From Baffinella frigidus (taxonomy: Eukaryota > Cryptophyceae > Cryptomonadales > Baffinellaceae), in the NCBI GenBank assembly GCA_026770585.1, contig MU646336.1:1151659-1161904 (forward strand): a stretch of DNA of 10,246 bases, in the 5' to 3' direction. A program made the translations under genes and the position numbers. Of the stretch, positions 1-7,387 are shown piece by piece. Each line of letters begins with the position of its first letter. The first letter of the stretch is position 1. A model generated the notes under the pieces. The model saw only the letters and a list, made by a program, of their open reading frames with translations, was not told the DNA's origin and did no database searches.

Positions 1-168
1 CCATACACCATACACCATACACCATACACCATACACCATACACCATACACCATACACCATACACCATACACCATACACCATACACCATACACCGTAAGCA
101 ATAAGCAATAAGCAATAAACCACAAACCCAAAACCCAAAACCCCAAACCCAAAACCTCAAACCCAGGC
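1..168. repeat. In-register heptamer array (CCATACA to CAATAAG to CCCAAAA)
   Basis: Thirteen exact CCATACA units fill 1-91. The 7-base register then continues without a slip through CCGTAAG, CAATAAG (twice), CAATAAA, CCACAAA, CCCAAAA (twice), CCCCAAA, CCCAAAA, CCTCAAA and CCCAGGC, giving 24 units in all. The distal units resemble the C-rich strand of a plant-type telomere (CCCTAAA). The C-rich strand on top is the orientation expected at the left end of a chromosome. That this is a subtelomeric or variant telomeric tract is inference; it could equally be a satellite at a contig edge. Confidence 0.85.
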
Positions 169-359
169 AAAAGAAAAAGCCCCCCCTGGCGCGCGACCTC
201 GAGTACTCTCCGAACTGGGATCTGGTCCACGTCCGCTCCTCATCAGCGCTCATGGGCAAGGTCACGCCCCCCCACCCCCCTGTGTGCAGATCGCTTTTGT
301 ACAGTAAAGATCGTAAAGATCGAGTGTGTAAAGCTTTTTTATGTCATAAGAGCACGGTC
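169..359. other. Unassigned single-copy DNA
   Basis: Mixed sequence follows the heptamer array. It includes two C homopolymer runs near 180 and 267 and a short direct repeat (AGATCGTAAAGATCG) near 307-321. I see no exon-like frame, no RNA gene and no element ends. Confidence 0.5.
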
Positions 360-389
360 AAGGGTTTAGGCTTTAAACGCTAAACCCTT
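360..389. repeat. Head-to-head telomere-motif palindrome
   Basis: AAGGGTTTAG at 360-369 is the exact reverse complement of CTAAACCCTT at 380-389, with a 10-base centre. Each arm contains one TTTAGGG-type telomere heptamer and the two face each other. It may be chance, a hairpin, or a relic of end-joining between telomere-like sequences. Confidence 0.7.
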
Positions 390-520
390 TCCGCGGTGTT
401 GGGTGCTGACAGTACACGGGACCCCGAACAGCCCCTGCCACCCCCACCCACTTTTGCACCGCCCAGGGTGCCTGCAGGGTTTTCGTGTGGGACGCGCTGC
501 GAGCCCTGCACCCTCCCGTT

Positions 521-613
521 CTATCTCTCTCTCTCACGCGCCCGCGCTCTCTCTCTCGCGCGCTCGCTCGCTCTCTCTCTCTCTCTATCGCTCTCCCCAT
601 CTCCCTCCCTTTC
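521..613. repeat. CT/CG microsatellite tract
   Basis: A run of CT dinucleotides is interrupted by CGCG and GCTC blocks, giving about 90 bases that are pyrimidine-rich on the + strand. It produces long low-complexity frames on both strands (Leu/Ser-rich on +, Arg/Glu-rich on -), which I treat as artefacts. Confidence 0.9.
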
Positions 614-754
614 GCTTGCTCTTCTCGGCTACCCCCCCCCGCCTAGAGTGTCTATTCCCAGGCCAAGAACCCTCGTTCTGAAGCGGGGTGCCGATCGCAG
701 ATCTCCGAGAAGAAGACGGCAAACCAGACGATGCTCTAGGCCTAGCCGTGGTCG

Positions 755-880
755 TCTGGGGAATACTTCCCCTAGTAGGCATAGCCGGAGTGACTTTACA
801 TAGAAGTCGTCCACTTTAGGACAAGTGTCTACTAGGGGAAGTCACTCCGGCTATGTCTACTAGGGGAAGCATTCCCCAGA
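755..880. mobile_element. 126-bp foldback element with 5-bp target duplication
   Basis: Arms 755-796 and 839-880 are reverse complements at 40 of 42 positions, separated by a 42-base loop. They begin TCTGGGGAAT and end ATTCCCCAGA. The element is flanked immediately on both sides by GGTCG (750-754 and 881-885), which fits a 5-bp target-site duplication. It has no coding capacity, so it would be a non-autonomous MITE moved by a transposase made elsewhere. The loop-proximal motif GCCGGAGTGACTTT recurs at 8019-8032, suggesting a degraded relative there. The superfamily is unassigned. Confidence 0.75.
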
Positions 881-1065
881 GGTCGGCCGCCGCGTTGGTT
901 CGCGGCGCAGGGGCGCCCTGATGGGGCGTGGCAGGCAGGCTCGCTCCCGTGCCAGGAACAGAGTTCCTCGGCGTGTCTGTACCTTGGCGTTGGGCCAAGG
1001 TGCAGTACCTGGGCATTAGGTCGAGGTAGAGACAAGTGGACGCAGCAGACAGGTTAGAAGTAAAC

Positions 1066-1186
1066 TACAGGGGTGACTTCTCGTAAGGAAGCGCCCACCC
1101 CCCTAGGACCACCATAGGGCCCTAGGCATAGGCCTACTGTAGGGTCCTAGGAGGGCGCAGTTTCTGATGAGCGAGGTACCCCTGTA
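1066..1186 (-). mobile_element. MITE family A, copy 1
   Basis: TACAGGGGT at 1066-1074 pairs with ACCCCTGTA at 1178-1186. Inner stems are GCGCCC (1091-1096) with GGGCGC (1153-1158), and CCTAGGACC with GGTCCTAGG (1143-1151). Read on the minus strand it begins like the element at 7388 (TACAGGGGTACCTCGCTCAT), so the two are relatives. The terminal TA on each side may be a Tc1/mariner-like target duplication. It has no coding capacity. Confidence 0.7.
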
Positions 1187-2272
1187 CCCCCCATATGTAG
1201 AAATGGGGGGGGGGGTAAAGGTGAAGAGATAGGAGAAATGTAGGGCGTGCTGCCAAGCCGCGGAGGTGCCATCAATAAAGCACCATGTTGACATTTCACG
1301 CACGAGGGACGTTTTGCAAGTGCAGGGTCGGGGGCTGTGTCGGCCTCTGGATTCCAGGGTACTGATCCCCTGAGAGAGTTTGGCAGCCAGCACAAGCCCC
1401 TCCCGTCCAAAGTGTCTTCTTCTTCTTTATTGCTCTCAGAAAAGACCGAGAGCCCCCCCAGCCTTTTGAAAAGTGATCAACTTACTACAACTCGTCTGGA
1501 GTGTTTGTTCACGTGGCTCAGCTGAGTACCCTACGGAGCCAAGACTGTTAATTGAATCAATCGATGCCAGATTGACGCTTTGAGGACAGTTCAGAATGAG
1601 AAGGTGCATAGCACGTCGTGGATGTTGGATTGATTGTGTGTGTTTCTTTTGCGGCCTTGGACGTTCGGCCGTCAGGCATTGAGCTCGTAACTGGCGACAG
1701 AGCAAAAAATGTTTCCATCAGTCTGTAATTCGTTTCTCAAAAACACTCAAAAGGATACATGCAGCTCACACAATGCTCATCGGTGATGAAAAGTTCCTGA
1801 TGTTGAGTCTTCATGTGACGCCAAAACTCTTTGCGATGGCAACAGCTTTGTCAAAAGCAGCATTTCCTAATCAATCGTGCGGAGCACACAACTCAGCTCA
1901 CAGAATTGAGATATTGAGTGTGTTGCAGGGTCAACGGCCATTTCCCCCGCACGGACGAATCCAGAGACGCACGTGCATGGTCCAGGACGAGGACGAGACA
2001 AGCCGGGGAGGTGCGTGGGAAGCATATTTAATTCAGGGTGATGCCCGGGCCTCGAATGAGGAGCACAGGAGCAGGAGGAGCGTGCGCCCACTTAACACAG
2101 CGCCCCCCGCACCCGACCGGGCTACTACTTACATTCACGCAACGCGCAGGCCGCCGTTAGAGATAGATACAATGTTGTCCGTGGTCCTTACTGGCCTCCT
2201 GGCTGCACACGCCCCACGGGGCGCATGGCGAGACAGCAGGTGAGGGACCACGTGGCTGCCAGCATGGCTCGC
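1187..2272. other. About 1.1 kb without a convincing gene
   Basis: The region starts with a 12-G run (1205-1216) and an AATAAA on the + strand near 1275. A second AATAAA lies on the minus strand near 1426. A 53-codon minus-strand frame at 1557-1718 and a 156-codon plus-strand frame at 1773-2243 are open, but neither shows domains, repeats or consistent codon bias. The region includes the 3' flank of the minus-strand gene that ends at 2273; I see no polyadenylation signal within the first 150 bases after its stop. Confidence 0.45.
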
Positions 2273-3162
2273 TCACGGGCTGCAGCGGCTGGTGGAGCCT
2301 GAGGAGGTCTCGACTGACCCCACGTGGACGTCGCCGTCTGTCATAAAGCAGTCAGCCTCCTGCGCGAGCTGGTCGCAGCTGCACCCGGCCTGCACGGATA
2401 CCCCGCACATAGAGCAGTCGGGCGCGAGGAAGTCCACCCACTCGTCCTGGGCGGATGTGTACTCGCACCGCAGCACCTTCTTTCCGTCCTTTATCTGTGC
2501 CAGCCGACGCCCACACAACGTCAGCAACGCCGACACCCGCTGCCCAGCCAGCCAGGCCAGGCCCCCCACACCCTGGAGTGTCAGTTGGGGGCACGTGACG
2601 CGTGCGTTTGGGAAGGCAGGGACGAGGGAGCTACCAGGAAATCGGTGCGCGGGCGCTTCGAGAGCGCGCGGAGCTGGACATGGAGCCTCTCTAGCACCTG
2701 CGGCCAGGGAAAGGGTCAGCGGTCTTGCCACGTGTCGCGGAATTGCCACAAACTTGCCGTTCGGATCGGTATCGTACCTTTGCTCTCTCCGCCGACCCTT
2801 TCGGGTGCTTCTCCGACTCAATGATGAGACCATCCTGTTGTGATGCCGATGAAACGTTAGGTGGCGTTGTGTGCGGCAGGGCGAGGCGGTGCTTGCCAAT
2901 TGTGACGAGGTTTTCTCGAGCATGGGTTGTCTGACTACATTCCACTTTCCCCCACTTTTCTCCCAAAGCATCAACATTGCCAACACAAACAGACGCTGCA
3001 GAGCTGGACTCACGGGGATGGAGTCTGGGGGAGTACCAAAATCTTCCAGTTATCGTCTGCTCTCTCGCGCTTTGACTTCGGAGGCAGTGGCTTGGCAGCA
3101 GCAGACGATGACGACTGGATCAGCTCCAGGTAAGTCTTCCCCGCGGTGACCTCGTTGGGCAT
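2273..3162 (-). CDS. Three-exon gene for an unrecognised Cys-rich protein (about 175 aa)
   Basis: I do not recognise the family. Proposed exons, in transcript order, are 3162-3014 (ATG, begins MPNEVTAGKTYLELIQ), 2934-2778 and 2494-2273 (TGA). The introns are 3013-2935 (GTGAGT...TAG, 79 nt) and 2777-2495 (GTACGA...CAG, 283 nt). The phases match and give 175 residues. Residues 17-34 hold a Ser/Ala run followed by a basic PPKSKRER segment. The C-terminal exon is acidic, with cysteines near 112, 129, 132, 140, 142, 151 and 173 (CxxC then CxC), which could bind metal or form disulphides; that is inference. Codons are G/C-ending, as in the ankyrin gene. Exon 1 could instead end at 3037 with exon 2 starting at 2930, both phase 0, giving 166 aa. 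No signal peptide or membrane segment is evident. A CCAAT motif lies at 3215-3219 on this strand. The exon edges are predictions. Confidence 0.6.
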
Positions 3163-3214
3163 CGCAGGGAATCAGTTGGCCAGCACCACGCTCATCTCTG
3201 CGATTCCGGTTCTA

Positions 3215-3219
3215 ATTGG
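3215..3219 (-). promoter_or_regulatory. CCAAT motif upstream of the Cys-rich gene
   Basis: CCAAT on the minus strand sits 52 bases upstream of the proposed ATG at 3162. A palindromic CACGTG (G-box/E-box core) lies farther up at 3322-3327. Both are common by chance, so a promoter role is only suggested by position. Confidence 0.25.
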
Positions 3220-3328
3220 CTGCTTCGTCTGCTCGTCCTTGCTTTCCTTCCCCTCCCTCGTTGACTCACGTCCAGTTGCAAAAGTACAGAAGGGAATAAG
3301 TACATCGGGTTTAGTCAACATCACGTGA

Positions 3329-3720
3329 CGGTTCTCCGAGGCCGATTTTGGTCTCCACTGGTACTAAAAAAAGGACACGACCTCGTGGGAAAACCCGATG
3401 TAAAATTGCGGAATTCGCCGATCAATTCGCCTATTTCCGGAAAAGTCCCGATTCTGAGGCGGGCCCGGAGGATTTTGTTTCTCGTGTTTGTTCACAAACT
3501 AGCACCAAACTTCGCACACCATCTCGCACCTTTTGGAATCTTGTTTCATCTGGGGTATCCGTGGCTGGAGCTCTCATACGTACTCCAACCATGGGATATG
3601 CCTCTTTTAATTAAAGGCTGACTTTGGGTTCGGTGTGTGTGCGAGACTGTGCCTTTTTAATTAAAGGCCCTTTTTGGTCTAACTCATCACAAACACCCCA
3701 TAAAGAACTCACCCTGTATC
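3329..3720. other. No gene seen; A/T-rich short repeats
   Basis: Two + strand frames overlap here (3325-3621 and 3348-3614), but neither resembles a known domain and their composition differs from the accepted exons. TTTAATTAAAGG occurs near 3606 and 3657 and returns at 3880, which ties the stretch to the repeat-rich DNA that follows. Confidence 0.4.
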
Positions 3721-4204
3721 CCCTCTTCACGAGCCTCTGCCTATCCGAAAGCAAAAATGCTTTCTCTGCAGTCCTTTCTACGGAAGGGCGTGTCGTTGGC
3801 ATATGTTGTGCGAAATTACAACCTAAAGGACCTAAACTTTACAAAGGGGCGGACCCGCAAAAATGCTTTTAAAGGGACTTTAATTAAAGGACCTTTTTCC
3901 AAACCTAACTAAAGGACCTTCTCCAGATCTTTTCTACGGAAAGGCGTGTCGTTGGGCTATGTTGGGAGAAATCAAAACCTGACGGACCTAAAGGACGCCC
4001 TTCACGAGCCTCTGCACTGGAGAGCTCAATGCGATCCGAAAGCAAAAATTCTTTCTCTGCGGATCCCTTCTACGGAACGGCGTGTCGTTGGGCTATGTTG
4101 GGAGAAATCAAAACCTGAAGGACCTAAAGGACGAAAGGGCGTGTCGTTGCGCTATATTGGAAGCTTTTAAACCCTAAAGGACCTGAAGGACCTAAAGGAC
4201 CTTG
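3721..4204. repeat. Degenerate tandem array (about 140-bp unit) with GGACCTAAA short repeats
   Basis: The core TTCTACGGAA...GGCGTGTCGTTGG occurs near 3776, 3932 and 4068, with a partial copy at 4136. In the last two full copies it is followed by GGCTATGTTGGGAGAAATC. The sub-motif CTTCACGAGCCTCTGC precedes it near 3725 and 4000, with CCGAAAGCAAAAAT next. Nine-base CCTAAAGGA units close several copies and form a short run at 4172-4202. Frames across it are repeat artefacts. Confidence 0.8.
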
Positions 4205-4338
4205 AGCTTGCTGGTGGCATGGACTGACATCGACGATCCTCTTCAATAAATCGGAATTAACGGAATTAACCGTCTTTCCCTAGCATGGCCTTTTTACAGG
4301 ATAAGTTCCGGTGTCCGTCTATGGTGGGAGTTCAAAGA

Positions 4339-4369
4339 ACCTAAAAGTACCAAAAAGGTCCTTTTAGGT
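4339..4369. repeat. Exact 9-bp-arm hairpin
   Basis: ACCTAAAAG at 4339-4347 is the exact reverse complement of CTTTTAGGT at 4361-4369, with a 13-base loop. Its arms resemble the CCTAAAGGA units just upstream, so it may be an inverted leftover of that array. Confidence 0.6.
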
Positions 4370-4433
4370 CCTCGTCCTCGTCCCACCTGTCCAACTGGCG
4401 TACAGCGGTCGTGTTTGACACTTCAGTGATTAC

Positions 4434-4466
4434 TGATTACTGATTACTGAATTTATTAAAGAGGGT
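4434..4466 (+). repeat. 33-bp dispersed direct repeat, copy 1
   Basis: The 33 bases beginning TGATTACTGATTACTGAATT and ending AAAGAGGGT recur exactly at 6235-6267. Here they are preceded by one extra TGATTAC heptamer (4427-4433), making three in tandem. The flanks beyond the repeat differ. Confidence 0.85.
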
Positions 4467-4623
4467 TCGCCGTTATTGCCTAACCCGTGCCATTACCAGA
4501 CTATGATCGGTCCATGTTTTACCCCGCTCAATCTGTCTCCGAGGGATGCTCCCCGAAGATTGGCGCGGATGAAGTAACGACGGCGACGAAGGAGAGGTTT
4601 GGTAGGTCCACAATGAGGAGTTA

Positions 4624-4650
4624 CTGATTACTGATAAATGTATCAGTAAT
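4624..4650. repeat. Stem-loop of the TGATTAC family
   Basis: TGATTACTGATA pairs with TATCAGTAATCA around a short AATG-type loop. It uses the same heptamer as the repeat at 4434 but inverted. Together the two could be the two ends of a small element of about 220 bp (4427-4650), which is inference. Confidence 0.55.
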
Positions 4651-4680
4651 CAATAACAAACAAACCACAAAATTTGACCT

Positions 4681-4773
4681 CATCGATATAGACCTATCAT
4701 TCCGGGGTCTGGTAGGTCCACGAATTTTGACAGACTTATCAGCCCGGTCTCATCGATATAGACCTATCATTCC
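4681..4773 (+). repeat. 23-bp direct repeat at 70-bp spacing
   Basis: CATCGATATAGACCTATCAT with TCC following occurs at 4681-4703 and again at 4751-4773. GGTAGGTCCAC is likewise repeated nearby (about 4600 and 4710), so the stretch is a decayed tandem duplication. Confidence 0.8.
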
Positions 4774-5267
4774 CCTGGGTTCCAAAAAAGGGAAGAGTCG
4801 GATCGGTCAGCCGATCATCAGTAATTGAGTAAACCTCGTTTCCCCCCTTAAATTCGTAAAGCGGGTGTTTCATTCCACACATTCCACACAGCGAGTTGGA
4901 AGAGATTTTTTGGCCCATGCTGGGCCGAGTTTTCGTCACCTTATCTGTAGGAACCCCCTATGCCCCTACGGGTTGCCTGCCTTAGGGAACAAGGTCGTAT
5001 CGCTTAGAGGTTATTCAAAATCACTTCATCAAGTGCGCCTTGAGACGCACTATTAAAAAACGGGACCGCCCCACCCCACACAGTCCTCGATTGTAGACTT
5101 TTTCTTTTTCTGTTTTCACTCATTTTAATCGTTTGCCAGTTATCAACCCGGGGGGGGGGAAGTGAATAAAGGGGACAGCATGCGTGACAGGCAGGAGGTA
5201 CGACAACAGCGTGACTCTGGATGCCATCATAAAGACTTAAAACCGGGACCCTAAAATAAAAAAAGGA

Positions 5268-5436
5268 TCCTGAATTCTGAACCCCAAACCCTGAACCCTG
5301 AACCCTAATCTCTAAATCCATTGAAACCTAAACTATGAACCCTAAAATCTGAAACCAAAACCCAAAACCTAAACCTGAAACCACCAACCCTAAACCCGAA
5401 ATCTCCAGCCATAAACCCGAAACCCGAAAAACTACA
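5268..5436. repeat. Interstitial telomere-like repeats (CCCTGAA/CCCTAAA)
   Basis: Seven heptamers run in register from 5268 to 5316: TCCTGAA, TTCTGAA, CCCCAAA, CCCTGAA twice, CCCTAAT and CTCTAAA. Looser copies (CCCTAAA, CCCGAAA, CCTAAAC) continue to about 5430 and end near a CCATAC motif like the one at the start of the window. The C-rich strand is on top, as in the array at 1-168. A degenerate interstitial telomeric tract is the simplest reading. Confidence 0.75.
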
Positions 5437-5457
5437 CACCATACAAGTACACATAAC

Positions 5458-5520
5458 CACTGAATCCTGAGTCGTCCTAAGTGTTGGTTCTCACTGAATC
5501 CTGAGTCGTCCTAAGTGTTG
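5458..5520 (+). repeat. Exact 29-bp tandem duplication
   Basis: The 29 bases starting CACTGAATCCTGAGTCGTCC and ending TAAGTGTTG occur at 5458-5486 and 5492-5520, separated by GTTCT. Two copies with no array beyond them are too few for a CRISPR, and the setting is eukaryotic. Confidence 0.9.
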
Positions 5521-5887
5521 AGGGCAAAGTTAGTGAGAGTGTCCTACGAAAAGTCCGATTATTTGAATATTGTACAAATGGCCAACATTACCTGAACAAC
5601 GGCCATTTGCACCCGGCGCCCGGTTGGTGGATAAAAAAAAAAATCTTAAAACTGGTACCCCACACCCCTGCCAGTTTCAGTTTTTAAAGCTGTTTTTTTC
5701 AGCGGCCTCATCCAAATAAGATGTACAAACGGTCATCTCAAGCCTGGTTTGTTTTGGAAACAAATGAGGTCTCCAGGCGGGGGGGCTGGGGGGGGAGGGT
5801 AAGTTGAGGTGCAGGGAGTGGGGGGTCGCCGTGCAGCCCCAACCATGACCAAAAAAAACGACGAAATTTGTTTTTTTTAAAAAAGTA
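5521..5887. other. No gene; homopolymer-rich DNA with one hairpin
   Basis: CAAATGGCC (5575-5583) and GGCCATTTG (5601-5609) form an exact 9-bp inverted repeat. The rest holds A/T runs (5631-5641, 5864-5884) and a G-rich block (5778-5798). The open minus-strand frames here translate low-complexity DNA. Confidence 0.5.
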
Positions 5888-6104
5888 GAGCGTTTGCGGT
5901 AATTGTTGTCCGTTTTGGACCTCCGATTTTCCAATTTTCCAATTTTGAAAGGGACTTGTAGGACGTGACAAGGATTTCAAATTGTAACAAGAGGCGCAAT
6001 TCTGGTACTATTTAAAATCCTTGTCACGTCCTACAAGTCCCTTTCAAAATCGGAAAATTGGAAAATCGGAGGTCCAAAACGGACAACAATTACCGCAAAC
6101 GCTC
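5888..6104. mobile_element. 217-bp near-perfect foldback MITE bounded by TA
   Basis: The left arm (5888-about 5982) and right arm (about 6011-6104) are inverted copies with only about two differences over roughly 94 bp, leaving a loop of about 28 bases. The ends read GAGCGTTTGCGG and CCGCAAACGCTC, each directly bordered by TA, as expected for a Tc1/mariner-type insertion. It has no coding capacity, so it would depend on a transposase in trans. The high arm identity suggests a young element or arm correction. If transcribed it would make a long double-stranded RNA hairpin. Confidence 0.8.
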
Positions 6105-6110
6105 TAAAGC

Positions 6111-6158
6111 AAAAAGACTCAAAATTGTGAGGGCCCCTTACAATTCCAAGTCTTTTTC
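6111..6158. repeat. Second, smaller inverted repeat beside the foldback
   Basis: AAAAAGACT near 6111 pairs exactly with AGTCTTTTT near 6149. Imperfect inner pairing of CAAAATTGT with ACAATTCC encloses a GGGGCCCC-like centre. It sits only a few bases beyond the TA of the 217-bp element. Confidence 0.55.
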
Positions 6159-6159
6159 A

Positions 6160-6233
6160 AGATCATTTACGGCCATAAAATTTTGGGCCTAGGGGAGAAG
6201 ATCATTTCCAGCCATAAAGTTTTGGGCCTAGGG
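6160..6233 (+). repeat. 39-bp tandem duplication
   Basis: AGATCATTT...GCCATAAA.TTTTGGGCCTAGGG occurs at 6160-6194 and 6199-6233 with three substitutions, a unit step of 39 bases. The second copy runs directly into the 33-bp dispersed repeat at 6235. Confidence 0.85.
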
Positions 6234-6234
6234 T

Positions 6235-6267
6235 TGATTACTGATTACTGAATTTATTAAAGAGGGT
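6235..6267 (+). repeat. 33-bp dispersed direct repeat, copy 2
   Basis: Identical over 33 bases to 4434-4466, in the same orientation and 1.8 kb away. It has two TGATTAC heptamers instead of three. No shared sequence extends beyond the repeat on the right. Confidence 0.85.
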
Positions 6268-7387
6268 AAAAGACAATATTTTGGGTCTATAGGAAAATTT
6301 AAGGATACTGCCCAGATACCGGCCAGATATAATTTTTGAGATGACCGTATTTCAGATCACCTCGCTCAAAAAAACGGCTTTAACTACAAACTGGTAGTGA
6401 TGAGACTGATTGATGGGTTCTCGTCGGCCACACTATGTGTGCCCCCTAAATTCCAGTAACCCATGTACCAGAAACCAGTGAGATTGCTCTCCTAAATTTA
6501 AGAAGTTGCAACCCTGTTGCTTGTGGGCGAGATACCCCGGTATGATGTACCTGGTTGTGAGCACTCAGTAACCTTTCATTGCTCTCCAGGCAGCAGTCGA
6601 GGCAGCAGTCCAAGGTGGATCAATTTTCGCGTGTGGTTGTTTTCGCGATCTTGGCGCTGTCGACACGAGGAGGAACCACACAGCGGACTTCGAAGGGATT
6701 TTGAATAACCCCTAAGCGATAAGACCTAGGACCCTACGGTTTGCAACCCGTAGGACATAGGGGGGTAACGGAAACTCGGGCAATGAGTGCCCGAAAATCC
6801 CTTTGTAGCCCTCTGTGTGGTGGGAATGTGGCCAGAGAACTCTTGCACGAGAAAACCTGGCCACAACAGATGGTGGACTACGAGGGTTTCGGGACCCCGG
6901 ATATCCGCGGGCCATGTCCCCAAATTTGCACCAGAAAAGCCTTCCAAGTTAATTGCCTCGGGGCAAGTTGACTTTTGATGAAAGGTTCGGAGTCCACCGT
7001 GTGGATTGGCAACTTTCGGAGAAAACGTGGCTTCGACGCGCTCATCTCACACACTTGCAAATTTGGCACACCTTCAATTTCACCACACAAATATCACACC
7101 ACCACCGCCCGTATGCACACAACCCGCCTCCCACACATATTACAGCCCGATGGCGGCAGCGCCACGCTACCGCCCTGTCACCCTGCTAACACCCCACCCT
7201 GCTACCGCCACACCCTGGTCTCACCCCGGTACAGTCACACCCTAGTGCCGTCACCCTGTTCTCACCCCACACCCTGGTTCCGCAGCATGCTGGACACCAC
7301 CTTTCTCCACCAGAGCACCCGCACCCGCATCCCGCGCCAGCACCCCCCGTGCTACCACGGGCCTGTCAGCTAGCACCCCCCGTGCCG
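6268..7387. other. About 1.1 kb with no convincing gene
   Basis: Single-copy DNA with small hairpins: CCTACGG...CCGTAGG at about 6733-6753 and TCGGGC...GCCCGA at about 6777-6795. GGCAGCAGTC is doubled near 6590-6610. Plus-strand frames of 60-130 codons occur at 6517, 6741, 6975 and 7006, with Pro/Thr/His-rich translations from the C-rich tract and no domain I recognise. Confidence 0.45.
7178..7284 (+). repeat. Imperfect CACCCTG minisatellite
   Basis: CACCCTGCTA, CACCCTGGTCTCACCC, CACCCTAGTGCC, CACCCTGTTCTCACCC and CACCCTGGTTCC follow each other at intervals of about 15-22 bases. This explains the Pro/Thr-rich translations on the + strand. Confidence 0.65.

Larger units (their letters stand above)
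4205..5267. other. About 1 kb of non-coding DNA with hairpins and short duplications
   Basis: I found no gene. It contains tandem CGGAATTAA units (about 4250-4268), an exact hairpin at 4339-4369, three TGATTAC heptamers, a stem-loop near 4624-4650, the 70-bp spaced repeat at 4681-4773 and a nine-G run near 5151. Open frames at 4739-4939 and 5004-5321 (minus) lack protein-like features. Confidence 0.5.

Noticed and set aside
373-803. Arg/Glu-rich minus frame and Leu/Ser-rich plus frames
   Set aside because: Direct translation of the CT microsatellite.
964-1016. Hairpins (AGGAAC...GTTCCT, ACCTTGG...CCAAGGT) considered as a tRNA or ncRNA
   Set aside because: No cloverleaf, no T-loop consensus and no promoter boxes; short stems of this kind are common.
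1557-1718. A 53-codon minus-strand frame beginning METFFALSPVTSSMPDG
   Set aside because: Ser/Thr-rich, codon use unlike the accepted exons and no clear donor or partner exon. Weakly possible as an exon, but not supported.
1773-2243. A 156-codon plus-strand frame
   Set aside because: No domain, mixed codon bias along its length and no splice or repeat support; it could be chance in GC-rich DNA.
2292-2843. A 183-codon plus-strand frame
   Set aside because: Antisense to exons 2 and 3 of the minus-strand gene; low-complexity Ser/Arg/Ala-rich translation with no domain.
2273-3013. A 246-codon uninterrupted minus-strand frame as one exon
   Set aside because: Its last third is real exon 3, but the frame in the middle loses the protein-like sequence found in the other frame at 2778-2934, and it misses the ATG exon at 3162.
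3002-3129. A plus-strand exon with CAG acceptor and a perfect CAG|GTAAGT donor, translating to an acidic Asp-rich segment
   Set aside because: The same DNA on the minus strand is exon 1 of the Cys-rich gene (starting MPNEVTAGKTYLEL). The GTAAGT is the complement of its Lys-Thr-Tyr codons, and no plus-strand partner exons were found.
3325-3621. Two overlapping plus-strand frames, considered as a transposase fragment
   Set aside because: No catalytic motif or zinc-finger pattern, and no terminal repeats at the borders.
5458-5520. Two 29-bp repeats resembling CRISPR repeats
   Set aside because: Only two copies, a 5-base spacer, no cas genes and a eukaryotic context.
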